A stretch of DNA of 14,083 bases, from NCBI GenBank assembly GCA_934444485.1, contig CAKSCN010000057.1, positions 1 to 14,083 of the forward strand, given 5' to 3'. The notes under the pieces were generated by a model, which saw only the letters and a list, made by a program, of their open reading frames with translations, ran no database searches and had not been told where the DNA came from. Below are positions 1 to 5,973 of this stretch, one piece after another. How positions within the stretch are numbered: the first letter of the stretch is position 1; each line of letters begins with the position of its first letter. The translations under genes were made by a program, and so were the position numbers. This DNA is from an uncultured Eubacteriales bacterium. GTDB lineage: Bacteria; Bacillota; Clostridia; Oscillospirales; CAG-382.

Positions 1-1
1 T

Positions 2-1105
2 ATTTCAAGATCCGACGGATCTATTTTTACGTCTATTTCCTCAGCCTCGGGAAGCACCGCAACGGTAACTGCGGAGGATAAGCTCACGGATGATGATATA
101 CAAAAGCTTTCGGAGGCTGCCGAGGCTGTGCATACAGGAAAGCTTGTTGCGTTTCCGACGGAAACAGTTTACGGTCTCGGAGCGAATGCGCTTGATCCGT
201 CGGCTGTAAAGACAATATTTGAAGCGAAGGGCAGACCTCAGGACAATCCGCTTATAGTCCACCTCTCTTCGGCGGAGGATATCGAAAAGTACGCATATGC
301 ATCCGAAAACAAGCTTTTTCCGCTTATCTCGGATCTTTTTCCGGCACCGCTTACAGTTATTCTGAAAAAGCGAGATATAATCCCGTCGGTCGTAAGTGCA
401 AACCTTGACACTGCAGGATTCAGAGTGCCGCTCAATCGCATTGCACGAAAACTCATTGAACTTTCAGGTGTTCCGATAGCCGCACCGTCGGCAAACCTTT
501 CGGGACGTCCGAGTCCGACCAAAGCGGAACACGTTATTGAGGATATGATGGGTCGTGCCGATATTATAATTGACGGCGGAAGCTGTGACGTCGGCGTCGA
601 ATCAACGATTGTTACGCTTGCGACAGAACCGCCGACGCTCCTTCGCCCGGGCGGAATAAGCATTGAAACGCTCGAAGAAAGACTCGGCAAGGTTGCTGTG
701 TCGTCTGCTGTCCTCTCGGAAATGAAAAGCGGTGAAGTCGCCGCCGCACCCGGCATGAAATACCGACACTACGCACCGAAGGCACCGGTTGTTCTGGTAA
801 TAGGAAGTACCGAGAGTGCGGTAGAGTACATCAACGAAAGGGCAGTTGGAAAAAACTGTGCCGTCCTTTGCTTCAATGAAGAAAAAGAGCGCATGAAAGC
901 GCCGCACGTCATAACAATCGGCAGTGAACACGACCTTGATGCCCAGGGACGAAATGTATTTGACGCTCTGAGACTCACCGATTCGCTTGACGAAGGGGGG
1001 GTCACCGAAATATACGCTCGCACAACGGGCGATTTTCACGGCGTCGGACTCGCAGTGTACAACAGACTGTTGAAAGCTTCGGGGTTTAACGTCGTAAAGC
1101 TTTAG
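2..1105 (+). CDS. ywlC: Threonylcarbamoyl-AMP synthase Sua5/YwlC (5' partial)
   Basis: Makes threonylcarbamoyl-AMP from threonine, bicarbonate and ATP, the first step of the t6A37 modification of ANN-decoding tRNAs in the cytoplasm. Counting from the GTG at 128, the YrdC domain shows LVAFPTETVYGLGANAL (6-22), KGRP (34-37), SANLSGRPSP (121-130), the ESTIV stretch (158-162) and LRPGGIS (172-178). PGMKYRHYAP (208-217) is the linker typical of full Sua5 proteins and leads into the C-terminal Sua5 domain, so this is the long form and not a bare YrdC. The frame is open to the left edge. The 42 codons before the GTG include a plausible N-terminal helix (DDDIQKLSEAAEAV) that the family needs, and no ATG, GTG or TTG lies in frame there. 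The true start is therefore most likely outside the window. At least 367 residues are visible, slightly longer than the roughly 346 of the Bacillus protein. coaE follows about 40 bp downstream. Confidence 0.95.
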   Translation: MSRSDGSIFTSISSASGSTATVTAEDKLTDDDIQKLSEAAEAVHTGKLVAFPTETVYGLGANALDPSAVKTIFEAKGRPQDNPLIVHLSSAEDIEKYAYASENKLFPLISDLFPAPLTVILKKRDIIPSVVSANLDTAGFRVPLNRIARKLIELSGVPIAAPSANLSGRPSPTKAEHVIEDMMGRADIIIDGGSCDVGVESTIVTLATEPPTLLRPGGISIETLEERLGKVAVSSAVLSEMKSGEVAAAPGMKYRHYAPKAPVVLVIGSTESAVEYINERAVGKNCAVLCFNEEKERMKAPHVITIGSEHDLDAQGRNVFDALRLTDSLDEGGVTEIYARTTGDFHGVGLAVYNRLLKASGFNVVKL

Positions 1106-1136
1106 TCTGCCGCAGGCGCATAACATTGGTAAAGAC

Positions 1137-1142
1137 AGGTGA
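1137..1142 (+). promoter_or_regulatory. Ribosome binding site deciding the coaE start
   Basis: AGGTGA lies 4 bp before the ATG at 1147. This supports that ATG over the in-frame TTG at 1126, which has no Shine-Dalgarno and would add seven residues ahead of the strand leading into the P-loop. Confidence 0.6.
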
Positions 1143-1146
1143 TATT

Positions 1147-1749
1147 ATGCTGATACTCGGACTCACAGGTCAAAGCGGTTCCGGTAAATCGACGCTCGCC
1201 GAGAAGCTTGTGTCTGAGGGCTTTGTACATATCGACTGCGACAAACTCGCACGTGTGGCGGTCGCCAAAGGTACGGAGTGCCTTCGTGAGCTTGTCTCGG
1301 CTTTCGGAGACAACATACTCCTGCAAAACGGAGAACTTGACAGAAAAAAACTTGCCTCCGTTGCCTTTGCAAATAAGGATAAGCTTGCATTGCTGAACAA
1401 GATTACGCATAAGCATATAAAGATTCTTCTCAAGGAGTATATTGCCAAAGCAAAGGAAAGCGGAGCGGCAGGATGTATTGTCGATGCGCCCACTCTTTTC
1501 GAGGCGGGAGTTGATTCGCTTTGCGATGTTACGGCGGCTGTGATTTCGGATTTTGATACGAGAGTCGAGCGGATAATGAAGCGTGACGGAATTTCCCGTG
1601 ACGACGCACTTTTGCGGTGTAAGGCTCAGCACGACGACTCCTACTATGAAAGCAAGTGCGACTATGTAATAAGAAATAATTCCGACATCACGGCGTACGG
1701 TGAAGCGATAGAGAATTTTTGCTCAGAGCTGAAAGAGCATTTAAAATGA
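1147..1749 (+). CDS. coaE: Dephospho-CoA kinase CoaE
   Basis: Phosphorylates the ribose 3'-hydroxyl of dephospho-CoA with ATP, the last step of coenzyme A synthesis. The 200-residue protein (family about 200) opens with the P-loop GLTGQSGSGKST (residues 5-16). HIDCDKLAR corresponds to the family's D-A-D-x-L-A-R stretch, VDAPTLFEAG to the substrate-site P-L-L-F-E motif, and ERIMKRDGISRDDALLR to the lid region, followed by the conserved Q and the D-Y-V-I-R-N-N strand near the C-terminus. The ATG at 1147 is chosen for its AGGTGA and because it puts the P-loop at the usual position. The gene lies about 40 bp after sua5 and 19 bp before the lytic transglycosylase gene. The coaE-transglycosylase neighbourhood recurs in Clostridia. 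Confidence 0.95.
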   Translation: MLILGLTGQSGSGKSTLAEKLVSEGFVHIDCDKLARVAVAKGTECLRELVSAFGDNILLQNGELDRKKLASVAFANKDKLALLNKITHKHIKILLKEYIAKAKESGAAGCIVDAPTLFEAGVDSLCDVTAAVISDFDTRVERIMKRDGISRDDALLRCKAQHDDSYYESKCDYVIRNNSDITAYGEAIENFCSELKEHLK

Positions 1750-1768
1750 ACCGAAAGGAATTCACGTT

Positions 1769-2314
1769 ATGAAAAAGACCTTTGCGGCAATTGTCGCAAT
1801 TATCATTATTTCAGTATGTATAGGTGCGGCTTGGGAGAGAATAGACAGAGCTATAATGCTGAAAAACTACGGATTCAAGTATGAAGAATATGTTGAGAGA
1901 TACTCTGCGGAGTATTCCGTGCCGCAGGAAGTGATATACGCCGTTATAAAGTGCGAGAGCGACTTTGTTCCCGATGCCGTATCTCCCAAGGGCGCTGTGG
2001 GACTTATGCAGATGATGCCGGACACATATGACTGGCTTTGCACGAAGCTCGGCGAAACAAGAGATTCTCTCTACAATCCCGAAACAAGCATAAAGTACGG
2101 AACGTACTATCTGAGCTACCTCTGGGACAGATTCGGAATATGGGAAAACTGCTTTGCCGCCTACAATGCCGGAGAAACAAAGGTAAGCTCATGGCTCGAA
2201 AGCACTGAGTATTCCGAAGACGGCAGACTTACCTATATACCGTATGAGGAAACGAGAAAGTATGTGAAAAAAGTAAACGATGCGGTAGAAGCTTACAAAG
2301 AATTACTGTACTGA
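1769..2314 (+). CDS. Membrane-anchored lytic transglycosylase (SLT domain)
   Basis: Predicted to cleave the MurNAc-GlcNAc bond of peptidoglycan with formation of 1,6-anhydro-MurNAc, acting outside the membrane. Residues 5-23 form one hydrophobic segment after MKK. No obvious signal-peptidase site follows, so a signal anchor is likely. The Slt70-like catalytic domain then covers the rest of the 181 residues: KCESDF with catalytic Glu63, SPKGAVGLMQMMPDT (about 72-86), NPETSIKYGTYYLSYLW (103-119) and AYNAG (131-135), which is the full GH23/SLT motif set in order. There is no LysM or other wall-binding module. The start has AAAGGA 9 bp upstream. It lies between coaE (19 bp upstream) and the aminopeptidase gene (about 25 bp downstream) and is probably cotranscribed. 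The enzyme class is well supported; the role in remodelling, growth or sporulation is not shown. Confidence 0.93.
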   Translation: MKKTFAAIVAIIIISVCIGAAWERIDRAIMLKNYGFKYEEYVERYSAEYSVPQEVIYAVIKCESDFVPDAVSPKGAVGLMQMMPDTYDWLCTKLGETRDSLYNPETSIKYGTYYLSYLWDRFGIWENCFAAYNAGETKVSSWLESTEYSEDGRLTYIPYEETRKYVKKVNDAVEAYKELLY

Positions 2315-2321
2315 TAAATAA

Positions 2322-2328
2322 AGAAAGG
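2322..2328 (+). promoter_or_regulatory. Ribosome binding site of the M18 aminopeptidase gene
   Basis: AGAAAGG lies 11 bp before the ATG at 2340 and only 2 bp before an in-frame GTG at 2331. The long but workable spacing favours the ATG, giving the usual family start MDKEKTKGEELKEK. Confidence 0.5.
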
Positions 2329-2339
2329 TTGTGTGCAGA

Positions 2340-3755
2340 ATGGACAAGGAAAAGACAAAAGGCGAGGAACTTAAAGAAAAACTTTTCGCCGAGAAAAAAG
2401 ATACCTACAGCGTAATGGACGCCGCCGAGACAGAAAACGCATATAAGTACTGCGACGGTTATATGGATTTTCTCCGCCACGTAAAGACGGAGAGAGAAGC
2501 CGTAACGGAAACCGAGAAGCTGCTTCTCGAAAATGGTTTCAGACCGTTTGAGTACGGCGCAAAGTACAAGTGCGGCGACAAGCTCTATCTTAACAACAGA
2601 GGCAAAGCGATATATATAATCGTTGTCGGAAGCGACAGCCTTGATGAAGGCATTTCAATCGCCGCAGCTCACATCGACAGCCCGAGAATAGACCTCAAGC
2701 AGAATCCTCTCTACGAGGACGGCGGCATGGCGTTCTTCAAGACCCACTATTACGGCGGCATAAAGAAGTATCAGTGGGTGACGATACCGCTCGCACTTCA
2801 CGGCGCTGTTGTAAAGAAGGACGGGACGAAAATTGACGTCTGCATAGGCGAAGACGATACCGACCCCGTATTCTGCATTACAGACCTTCTGCCGCATCTC
2901 GGCGCACAGCAGTCGGCAAAGACTCTCGGAACGGCATTCACCGGAGAGAATCTCAACATCCTTGTCGGAAGCCGTCCGTATGACGACGAAAAGCTCTCGA
3001 AGGGCGACGCAATAAAGCTCAAGGTGCTTGAGTATCTCAACGACAAGTACGGCATAACCGAAGAGGATTTCCTTTCGTCTGAGCTTTGCCTCGTGCCGGC
3101 AGAAAAGCCGAGAGACCTCGGTTTCGACCGCAGTATGATTATATCCTACGGTCACGACGACAGAGTCTGCGCATATCCCATAGTTACGGCAACTCTCGAA
3201 GCTATGAATAAGAACCCGAAGAAAACCATGGTTACGATTCTCGCCGACAAAGAGGAAACCGGAAGCGACGGAAATACCGGTATGCAGTCGTATGCGTTCG
3301 AGAATATGCTTGCCGAGCTTGCACTTGCGACCGGTGCCAACTACAGAAAGATGATGTCGAAATCGAAGTGCCTCTCCGCTGACGTAAACGCTTGCTTTGA
3401 CCCTAACTTTGCGGACGTATACGAAGCGAAGAACGCTGCTTTCATCAACAAGGGCGTCTCTGTAACGAAGTTTACCGGTGCAAGAGGAAAGTCGAGTACA
3501 AACGACGCACACGCAGAGTATGTTGCAGAGATACGCAATATCTTCGATAACGGCGGCGTTACGTGGCAGATGGCTGAACTCGGAAAGGTCGATCAGGGCG
3601 GCGGCGGAACTGTCGCAATGTATATTTCCGAGCTTAACGTCGATACGATTGACGTCGGAGTACCGGTACTCTGTATGCACGCACCCTATGAAGTCGTATC
3701 GAAGACTGACGTGTATATGGCGCACAAGGCATTCTGCGCATTCTTCGAAAGATAA
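2340..3755 (+). CDS. M18 family aminopeptidase (zinc metallopeptidase)
   Basis: Cytosolic dodecameric-type aminopeptidase that trims N-terminal residues from peptides. Numbering from the ATG at 2340 (471 residues, normal for the family), the dinuclear zinc site can be followed: His111 in AAHIDSPR, the bridging aspartate Asp273 in GHDDRVCAY, the catalytic and ligand pair Glu305/Glu306 in ADKEETGSDGNTG, Asp348 in SADVNACFDPNF and His447 in CMHAPYEV. The stretch GGMAFFKTHYYGGIKKYQW (128-146) and the late GKVDQGGGGT (415-424) are also typical. All metal ligands are present, so it should be active. Family members prefer acidic (DNPEP-like) or neutral N-terminal residues, and specificity cannot be read here. 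It sits 14 bp before the MBL-fold gene, whose Shine-Dalgarno begins at the A's of this gene's stop codon. Confidence 0.95.
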   Translation: MDKEKTKGEELKEKLFAEKKDTYSVMDAAETENAYKYCDGYMDFLRHVKTEREAVTETEKLLLENGFRPFEYGAKYKCGDKLYLNNRGKAIYIIVVGSDSLDEGISIAAAHIDSPRIDLKQNPLYEDGGMAFFKTHYYGGIKKYQWVTIPLALHGAVVKKDGTKIDVCIGEDDTDPVFCITDLLPHLGAQQSAKTLGTAFTGENLNILVGSRPYDDEKLSKGDAIKLKVLEYLNDKYGITEEDFLSSELCLVPAEKPRDLGFDRSMIISYGHDDRVCAYPIVTATLEAMNKNPKKTMVTILADKEETGSDGNTGMQSYAFENMLAELALATGANYRKMMSKSKCLSADVNACFDPNFADVYEAKNAAFINKGVSVTKFTGARGKSSTNDAHAEYVAEIRNIFDNGGVTWQMAELGKVDQGGGGTVAMYISELNVDTIDVGVPVLCMHAPYEVVSKTDVYMAHKAFCAFFER

Positions 3756-3769
3756 GGAGGACAACCGCC

Positions 3770-4630
3770 ATGATGTTTATGGGAACAAGTGCGGGTGAGG
3801 GAACTCCGGCGCCTTTCTGCAAGTGCAAATTTTGCAGAACCGCACGTGAAAGAGGCGGCAGAGAGTTAAGACTCCGCTCCTCGTTCAGACTTGACGAATT
3901 CAACGCAATAGACCTCGGTCATGACAGCGTTGCAACCGCACAGAAACTCGGCGTTGATTTTGTGAATGTACGTAATGTTTTCTACACGCACACTCATGAC
4001 GACCACTTTGACCACCAGCTCATATGGACGAGAAGCGTTGCCGAGCACATCCCCGAACCGCTCAACCTTTGGTTTTCGGAGGAGGGAATACGTGTGCTTG
4101 AGGACTCCCTCTACACCTGCAAATACACCGCATCGTCAAAGGATTACTTCGGTGAAAGCAACGTAAAGCTCCATGTTCTTAAGCATTATGAAGAGACCGA
4201 CTGCGGCGACTACCTCGTTACCGCAATACCGGGTTTTCACCGCACCGCATACGAAAATCTGAGCAACAATCTCATATTCGAGTCGAAAGCCGACGGAAAA
4301 ACGCTTCTTTACGCACTTGACACGGGTCTCTATCCCGATGAAGCCTTTGAAAAGCTGTGCGGATACAGATTTGACGTTGCGATAACGGAGCATACATTCC
4401 CGACGCTCGACAAGGATTTTCCCGGCGGTGTTGCGGTACACATGGACACAAAGCACACAATTATGTTCTTCGATAAACTCCGTGAAATCGGCTGTATCGA
4501 CAACACATCGAGACTGTTTGTGACACATACATCGCCTTTCGGCTCCAATTATAAGGAGCAGTGCGAATACTTTGAAAAGCTCGACAGACCGTACAGGATA
4601 ACGGTTGCTTACGACGGTTTGAAAATTTAA
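3770..4630 (+). CDS. MBL-fold metallohydrolase, PhnP-like
   Basis: Metallo-beta-lactamase-fold hydrolase, 286 residues. The N-terminus MFMGTSAGEGTPAPFCKCKFC resembles PhnP (phosphoribosyl cyclic phosphodiesterase), including the Cys17-x-Cys19-x2-Cys22 structural-zinc cluster. The active-site motif is HTHDDH (His74, His76, Asp78, His79), followed by His157 (GFHRT), Asp184 (ALDTG) and His253 (VTHTSP), a complete two-metal set. A perfect AAGGAGG lies 9 bp before the start; the second codon is also ATG. PhnP acts in C-P lyase phosphonate breakdown, but no phn gene is nearby. This copy sits at the end of a housekeeping operon and may act on another cyclic phosphodiester or related ester. Fold and metal site are secure; the substrate is not known. 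Confidence 0.88.
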   Translation: MMFMGTSAGEGTPAPFCKCKFCRTARERGGRELRLRSSFRLDEFNAIDLGHDSVATAQKLGVDFVNVRNVFYTHTHDDHFDHQLIWTRSVAEHIPEPLNLWFSEEGIRVLEDSLYTCKYTASSKDYFGESNVKLHVLKHYEETDCGDYLVTAIPGFHRTAYENLSNNLIFESKADGKTLLYALDTGLYPDEAFEKLCGYRFDVAITEHTFPTLDKDFPGGVAVHMDTKHTIMFFDKLREIGCIDNTSRLFVTHTSPFGSNYKEQCEYFEKLDRPYRITVAYDGLKI

Positions 4631-4649
4631 GGCGGAAATATAAAGAAAA

Positions 4650-4685
4650 GCGAGGCGGCATTTTCACCGTCTCGCACGTTTTTTT
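4650..4685. terminator. Bidirectional intrinsic terminator between convergent genes
   Basis: A 9-bp stem (4650-4658 with 4667-4675, one G-T pair) closes an 8-nt loop. On the + strand it is followed by seven T's (4679-4685). On the - strand the stem is followed by a T-rich run (complement of 4642-4649). It lies 19 bp after the MBL gene and 18 bp after the parA stop, so it can end both transcripts. Confidence 0.85.
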
Positions 4686-4693
4686 GCTTATTG

Positions 4694-5464
4694 TCAGCCC
4701 TCGGTTCTTATTATCTCACGGGCAATTTCGAGATACGCCGCCGCACCCTTTGAGTATTTGTCGTAAAACAGTGCCGGTGTGCCGTAACTCGGCGCTTCGC
4801 TAAGCTTTACGTTTCTCGGGACGGGAGTCTTGTATATTTTTCCCGGGAAATGCTTCTTAATTTCTTCGAGAACCTGAAGGGAAAGATTGAGTCTGCCGTC
4901 GAACATCGTGATAATCACGCCAAGAAGCTCGAGAGTGGGGTTGTAAAGGCGCTTTACCTGAGCAATTGTCATCGTGAGCTGAGAAAGACCCTCGAGTGCG
5001 TAATACTCACACTGCATCGGCACAATCACGCCGTCGGCCGCACAAAGAGCGTTTATCGTAAGAAGGCTCAGAGACGGGGGACAGTCTATGAAAATGTAGT
5101 CGTAGTTGTCCTTGAGAAGATCGAGTGCTTTTGTAAGCCTGAACTCTCTCTCGTTTATATCGACCAGCTCAACCTCCGCACCGGCAAGAGCAATGTTTGA
5201 CGGAAGAAGATCGAGATTCGGAAACTTCGTTTTCGCAACTATGTCCGTTACTATTTTCGCATTGATGAGAGCATCGTACACGGATTTGTCGGTGCGCTTG
5301 CTTACGCCGACGCCGCTCGTCGAATTTCCCTGAGGATCGAGATCCACGAGAAGAGTCTTTTTGCCGAGTGCTCCCGTGCTTGCGGCAAGATTAACGGCAG
5401 AAGTCGTTTTTCCGACGCCGCCCTTCTGATTTGCAAAGGAGTATATTTTGCAGGTTCTGTTCAT
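4694..5464 (-). CDS. ParA/Soj-family chromosome-partitioning ATPase
   Basis: Walker-type ATPase that binds DNA non-specifically as an ATP dimer and is normally stimulated by ParB/Spo0J to segregate origins and load SMC. The deviant Walker A KGGVGKTT (residues 14-21) has the signature lysine. DLDPQGN (41-47) and FIDCPPSL (125-132, Walker B) follow, then PMQCEYYALEGL (149-160) and the C-terminal VPRNVKLSEAPSYG (215-228). At 256 residues it is a small Soj-type ParA without the long DNA-binding N-terminus of plasmid type Ia proteins. The start codon is preceded by AAAGGA at an unusually long 13 bp. A three-codon reading frame (5477-5466) ends one base before the start and may affect initiation. 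No parB is adjacent: the next thing downstream is a terminator and a convergent gene. It has its own consensus promoter. Confidence 0.93.
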   Translation of the reverse strand: MNRTCKIYSFANQKGGVGKTTSAVNLAASTGALGKKTLLVDLDPQGNSTSGVGVSKRTDKSVYDALINAKIVTDIVAKTKFPNLDLLPSNIALAGAEVELVDINEREFRLTKALDLLKDNYDYIFIDCPPSLSLLTINALCAADGVIVPMQCEYYALEGLSQLTMTIAQVKRLYNPTLELLGVIITMFDGRLNLSLQVLEEIKKHFPGKIYKTPVPRNVKLSEAPSYGTPALFYDKYSKGAAAYLEIAREIIRTEG

Positions 5465-5550
5465 TTCAAACGACCATTCCTTTAACTTATGTCGAATATG
5501 CGCAAATAAATGACGGACAAATCAAAAGAGATCTCCGTACTTTCCCGTAT

Positions 5551-5579
5551 ATTATAGCAGACAATAGACGTTTTGTCAA
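5551..5579 (-). promoter_or_regulatory. Sigma-A promoter of parA
   Basis: Read on the - strand: TTGACA (5579-5574), 17-bp spacer, TATAAT (5556-5551), with TGC immediately before it as an extended -10. All twelve hexamer positions match consensus. The transcript would start near 5544 and have about an 80-nt leader before the parA ATG at 5464. Confidence 0.85.
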
Positions 5580-5649
5580 TCGTTTTAATTCACAAAAATC
5601 GTTTTGCGAGGAAAATTGTCGGAATTTTAATATTTTTTTGCAAAAGCCC

Positions 5650-5678
5650 TTGACAAAACAAGAAAATTGTGGTATAAG
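5650..5678 (+). promoter_or_regulatory. Sigma-A promoter of the lysine-riboswitch leader
   Basis: TTGACA (5650-5655), 17-bp spacer, TATAAG (5673-5678), preceded by TGG as an extended -10. It places the transcript start near 5685, about 8 nt before the first pairing strand of the riboswitch, as expected for a leader whose aptamer opens the RNA. It is divergent from the parA promoter, the -35 boxes being about 70 bp apart. Confidence 0.88.
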
Positions 5679-5692
5679 TATAAGTGGTTTTT

Positions 5693-5853
5693 TGGTAGAG
5701 GTTGCGGTAATCAAGAGTAACACTGCGAGTATTCATTTAACGGTTGCTTTGCTGTGCGAAAGGGTTTATCGCCGAAGTGGGGAATACCGCTTTTCCTGCT
5801 GGGACGGTGTAGAATATGCATCGGACTGTCACAATATTTGTGGAGAGCTATCA
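5693..5853 (+). promoter_or_regulatory. Lysine riboswitch (L box) aptamer
   Basis: Lysine-sensing leader RNA. The conserved L-box blocks appear in order with normal spacing: AGAGGTTGCGG then CAAGAGTAAC (5697-5722; the AGAGGTGC and CAAGAGTA blocks of the Bacillus lysC leader), GCGAAAGGG (5756-5764), TCGCCGAAG (5769-5777), GCTGG (5798-5802), GACTGTCAC (5824-5832) and GGAGAGCTATC (5842-5852). Helices can be drawn: P1 from 5693-5698 with 5848-5853, P3 with GGGGAA against TTTTCC, P4 with CGGTG against CATCG, and P5 with CACAA against TTGTG (5830-5834 and 5838-5842). On binding lysine the aptamer should stabilise P1 and shut off the downstream carrier gene. I recognised it from the sequence; a covariance search was not run. 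Confidence 0.95.
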
Positions 5854-5916
5854 TTGTAACAAAATCCGTTGTTATTTGCGGTGCATTTATTGCACTTCAT
5901 TTTGACTTTGTGTTTT

Positions 5917-5960
5917 TTGCCGTGATGCTGTTCGCAGCCGAGCGGCAATTTTATATTTTA
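5917..5960 (+). terminator. Probable riboswitch expression-platform terminator
   Basis: TTGCCG (5917-5922) pairs with CGGCAA (5943-5948). Above an internal loop, GCTG (5927-5930) pairs with CAGC (5935-5938) around a TTCG tetraloop. A U-rich tract broken by three A's follows (5949-5960), directly before the Shine-Dalgarno AGGAGGG (5960-5966). It lies about 65 nt after P1 and fits a lysine-induced terminator. The competing antiterminator is not resolved, although the P1 3' strand (TATCAT, 5849-5854) can weakly pair with GTGATG inside this hairpin. Smaller hairpins lie between at 5857-5874 and 5881-5895. Confidence 0.6.
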
Positions 5961-5973
5961 GGAGGGTTCTTGT

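Noticed and set aside
128..130. GTG as the start of the Sua5 gene
   Set aside because: It would cut off the N-terminal helix the YrdC fold needs. The frame continues upstream to the window edge, so the start is probably outside.
1126..1128. TTG as the start of coaE
   Set aside because: No Shine-Dalgarno; the ATG at 1147 has AGGTGA and places the P-loop at the normal position.
2655..3764. 369-codon open frame on the - strand
   Set aside because: It lies fully opposite the M18 aminopeptidase gene, whose metal ligands are all intact. The reverse translation is Cys/Arg/Val-rich with no recognisable domain.
5466..5477. Three-codon leader peptide gene before parA (MVV)
   Set aside because: The AAAGGA directly abuts its ATG, too close to drive it. 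It was kept only as a remark because its stop nearly touches the parA start.
5431..5859. Open frame of 142 codons on the + strand across the parA start and the leader
   Set aside because: It runs through the parA promoter and the lysine riboswitch, has no Shine-Dalgarno and reads as no known family. It is a chance frame.
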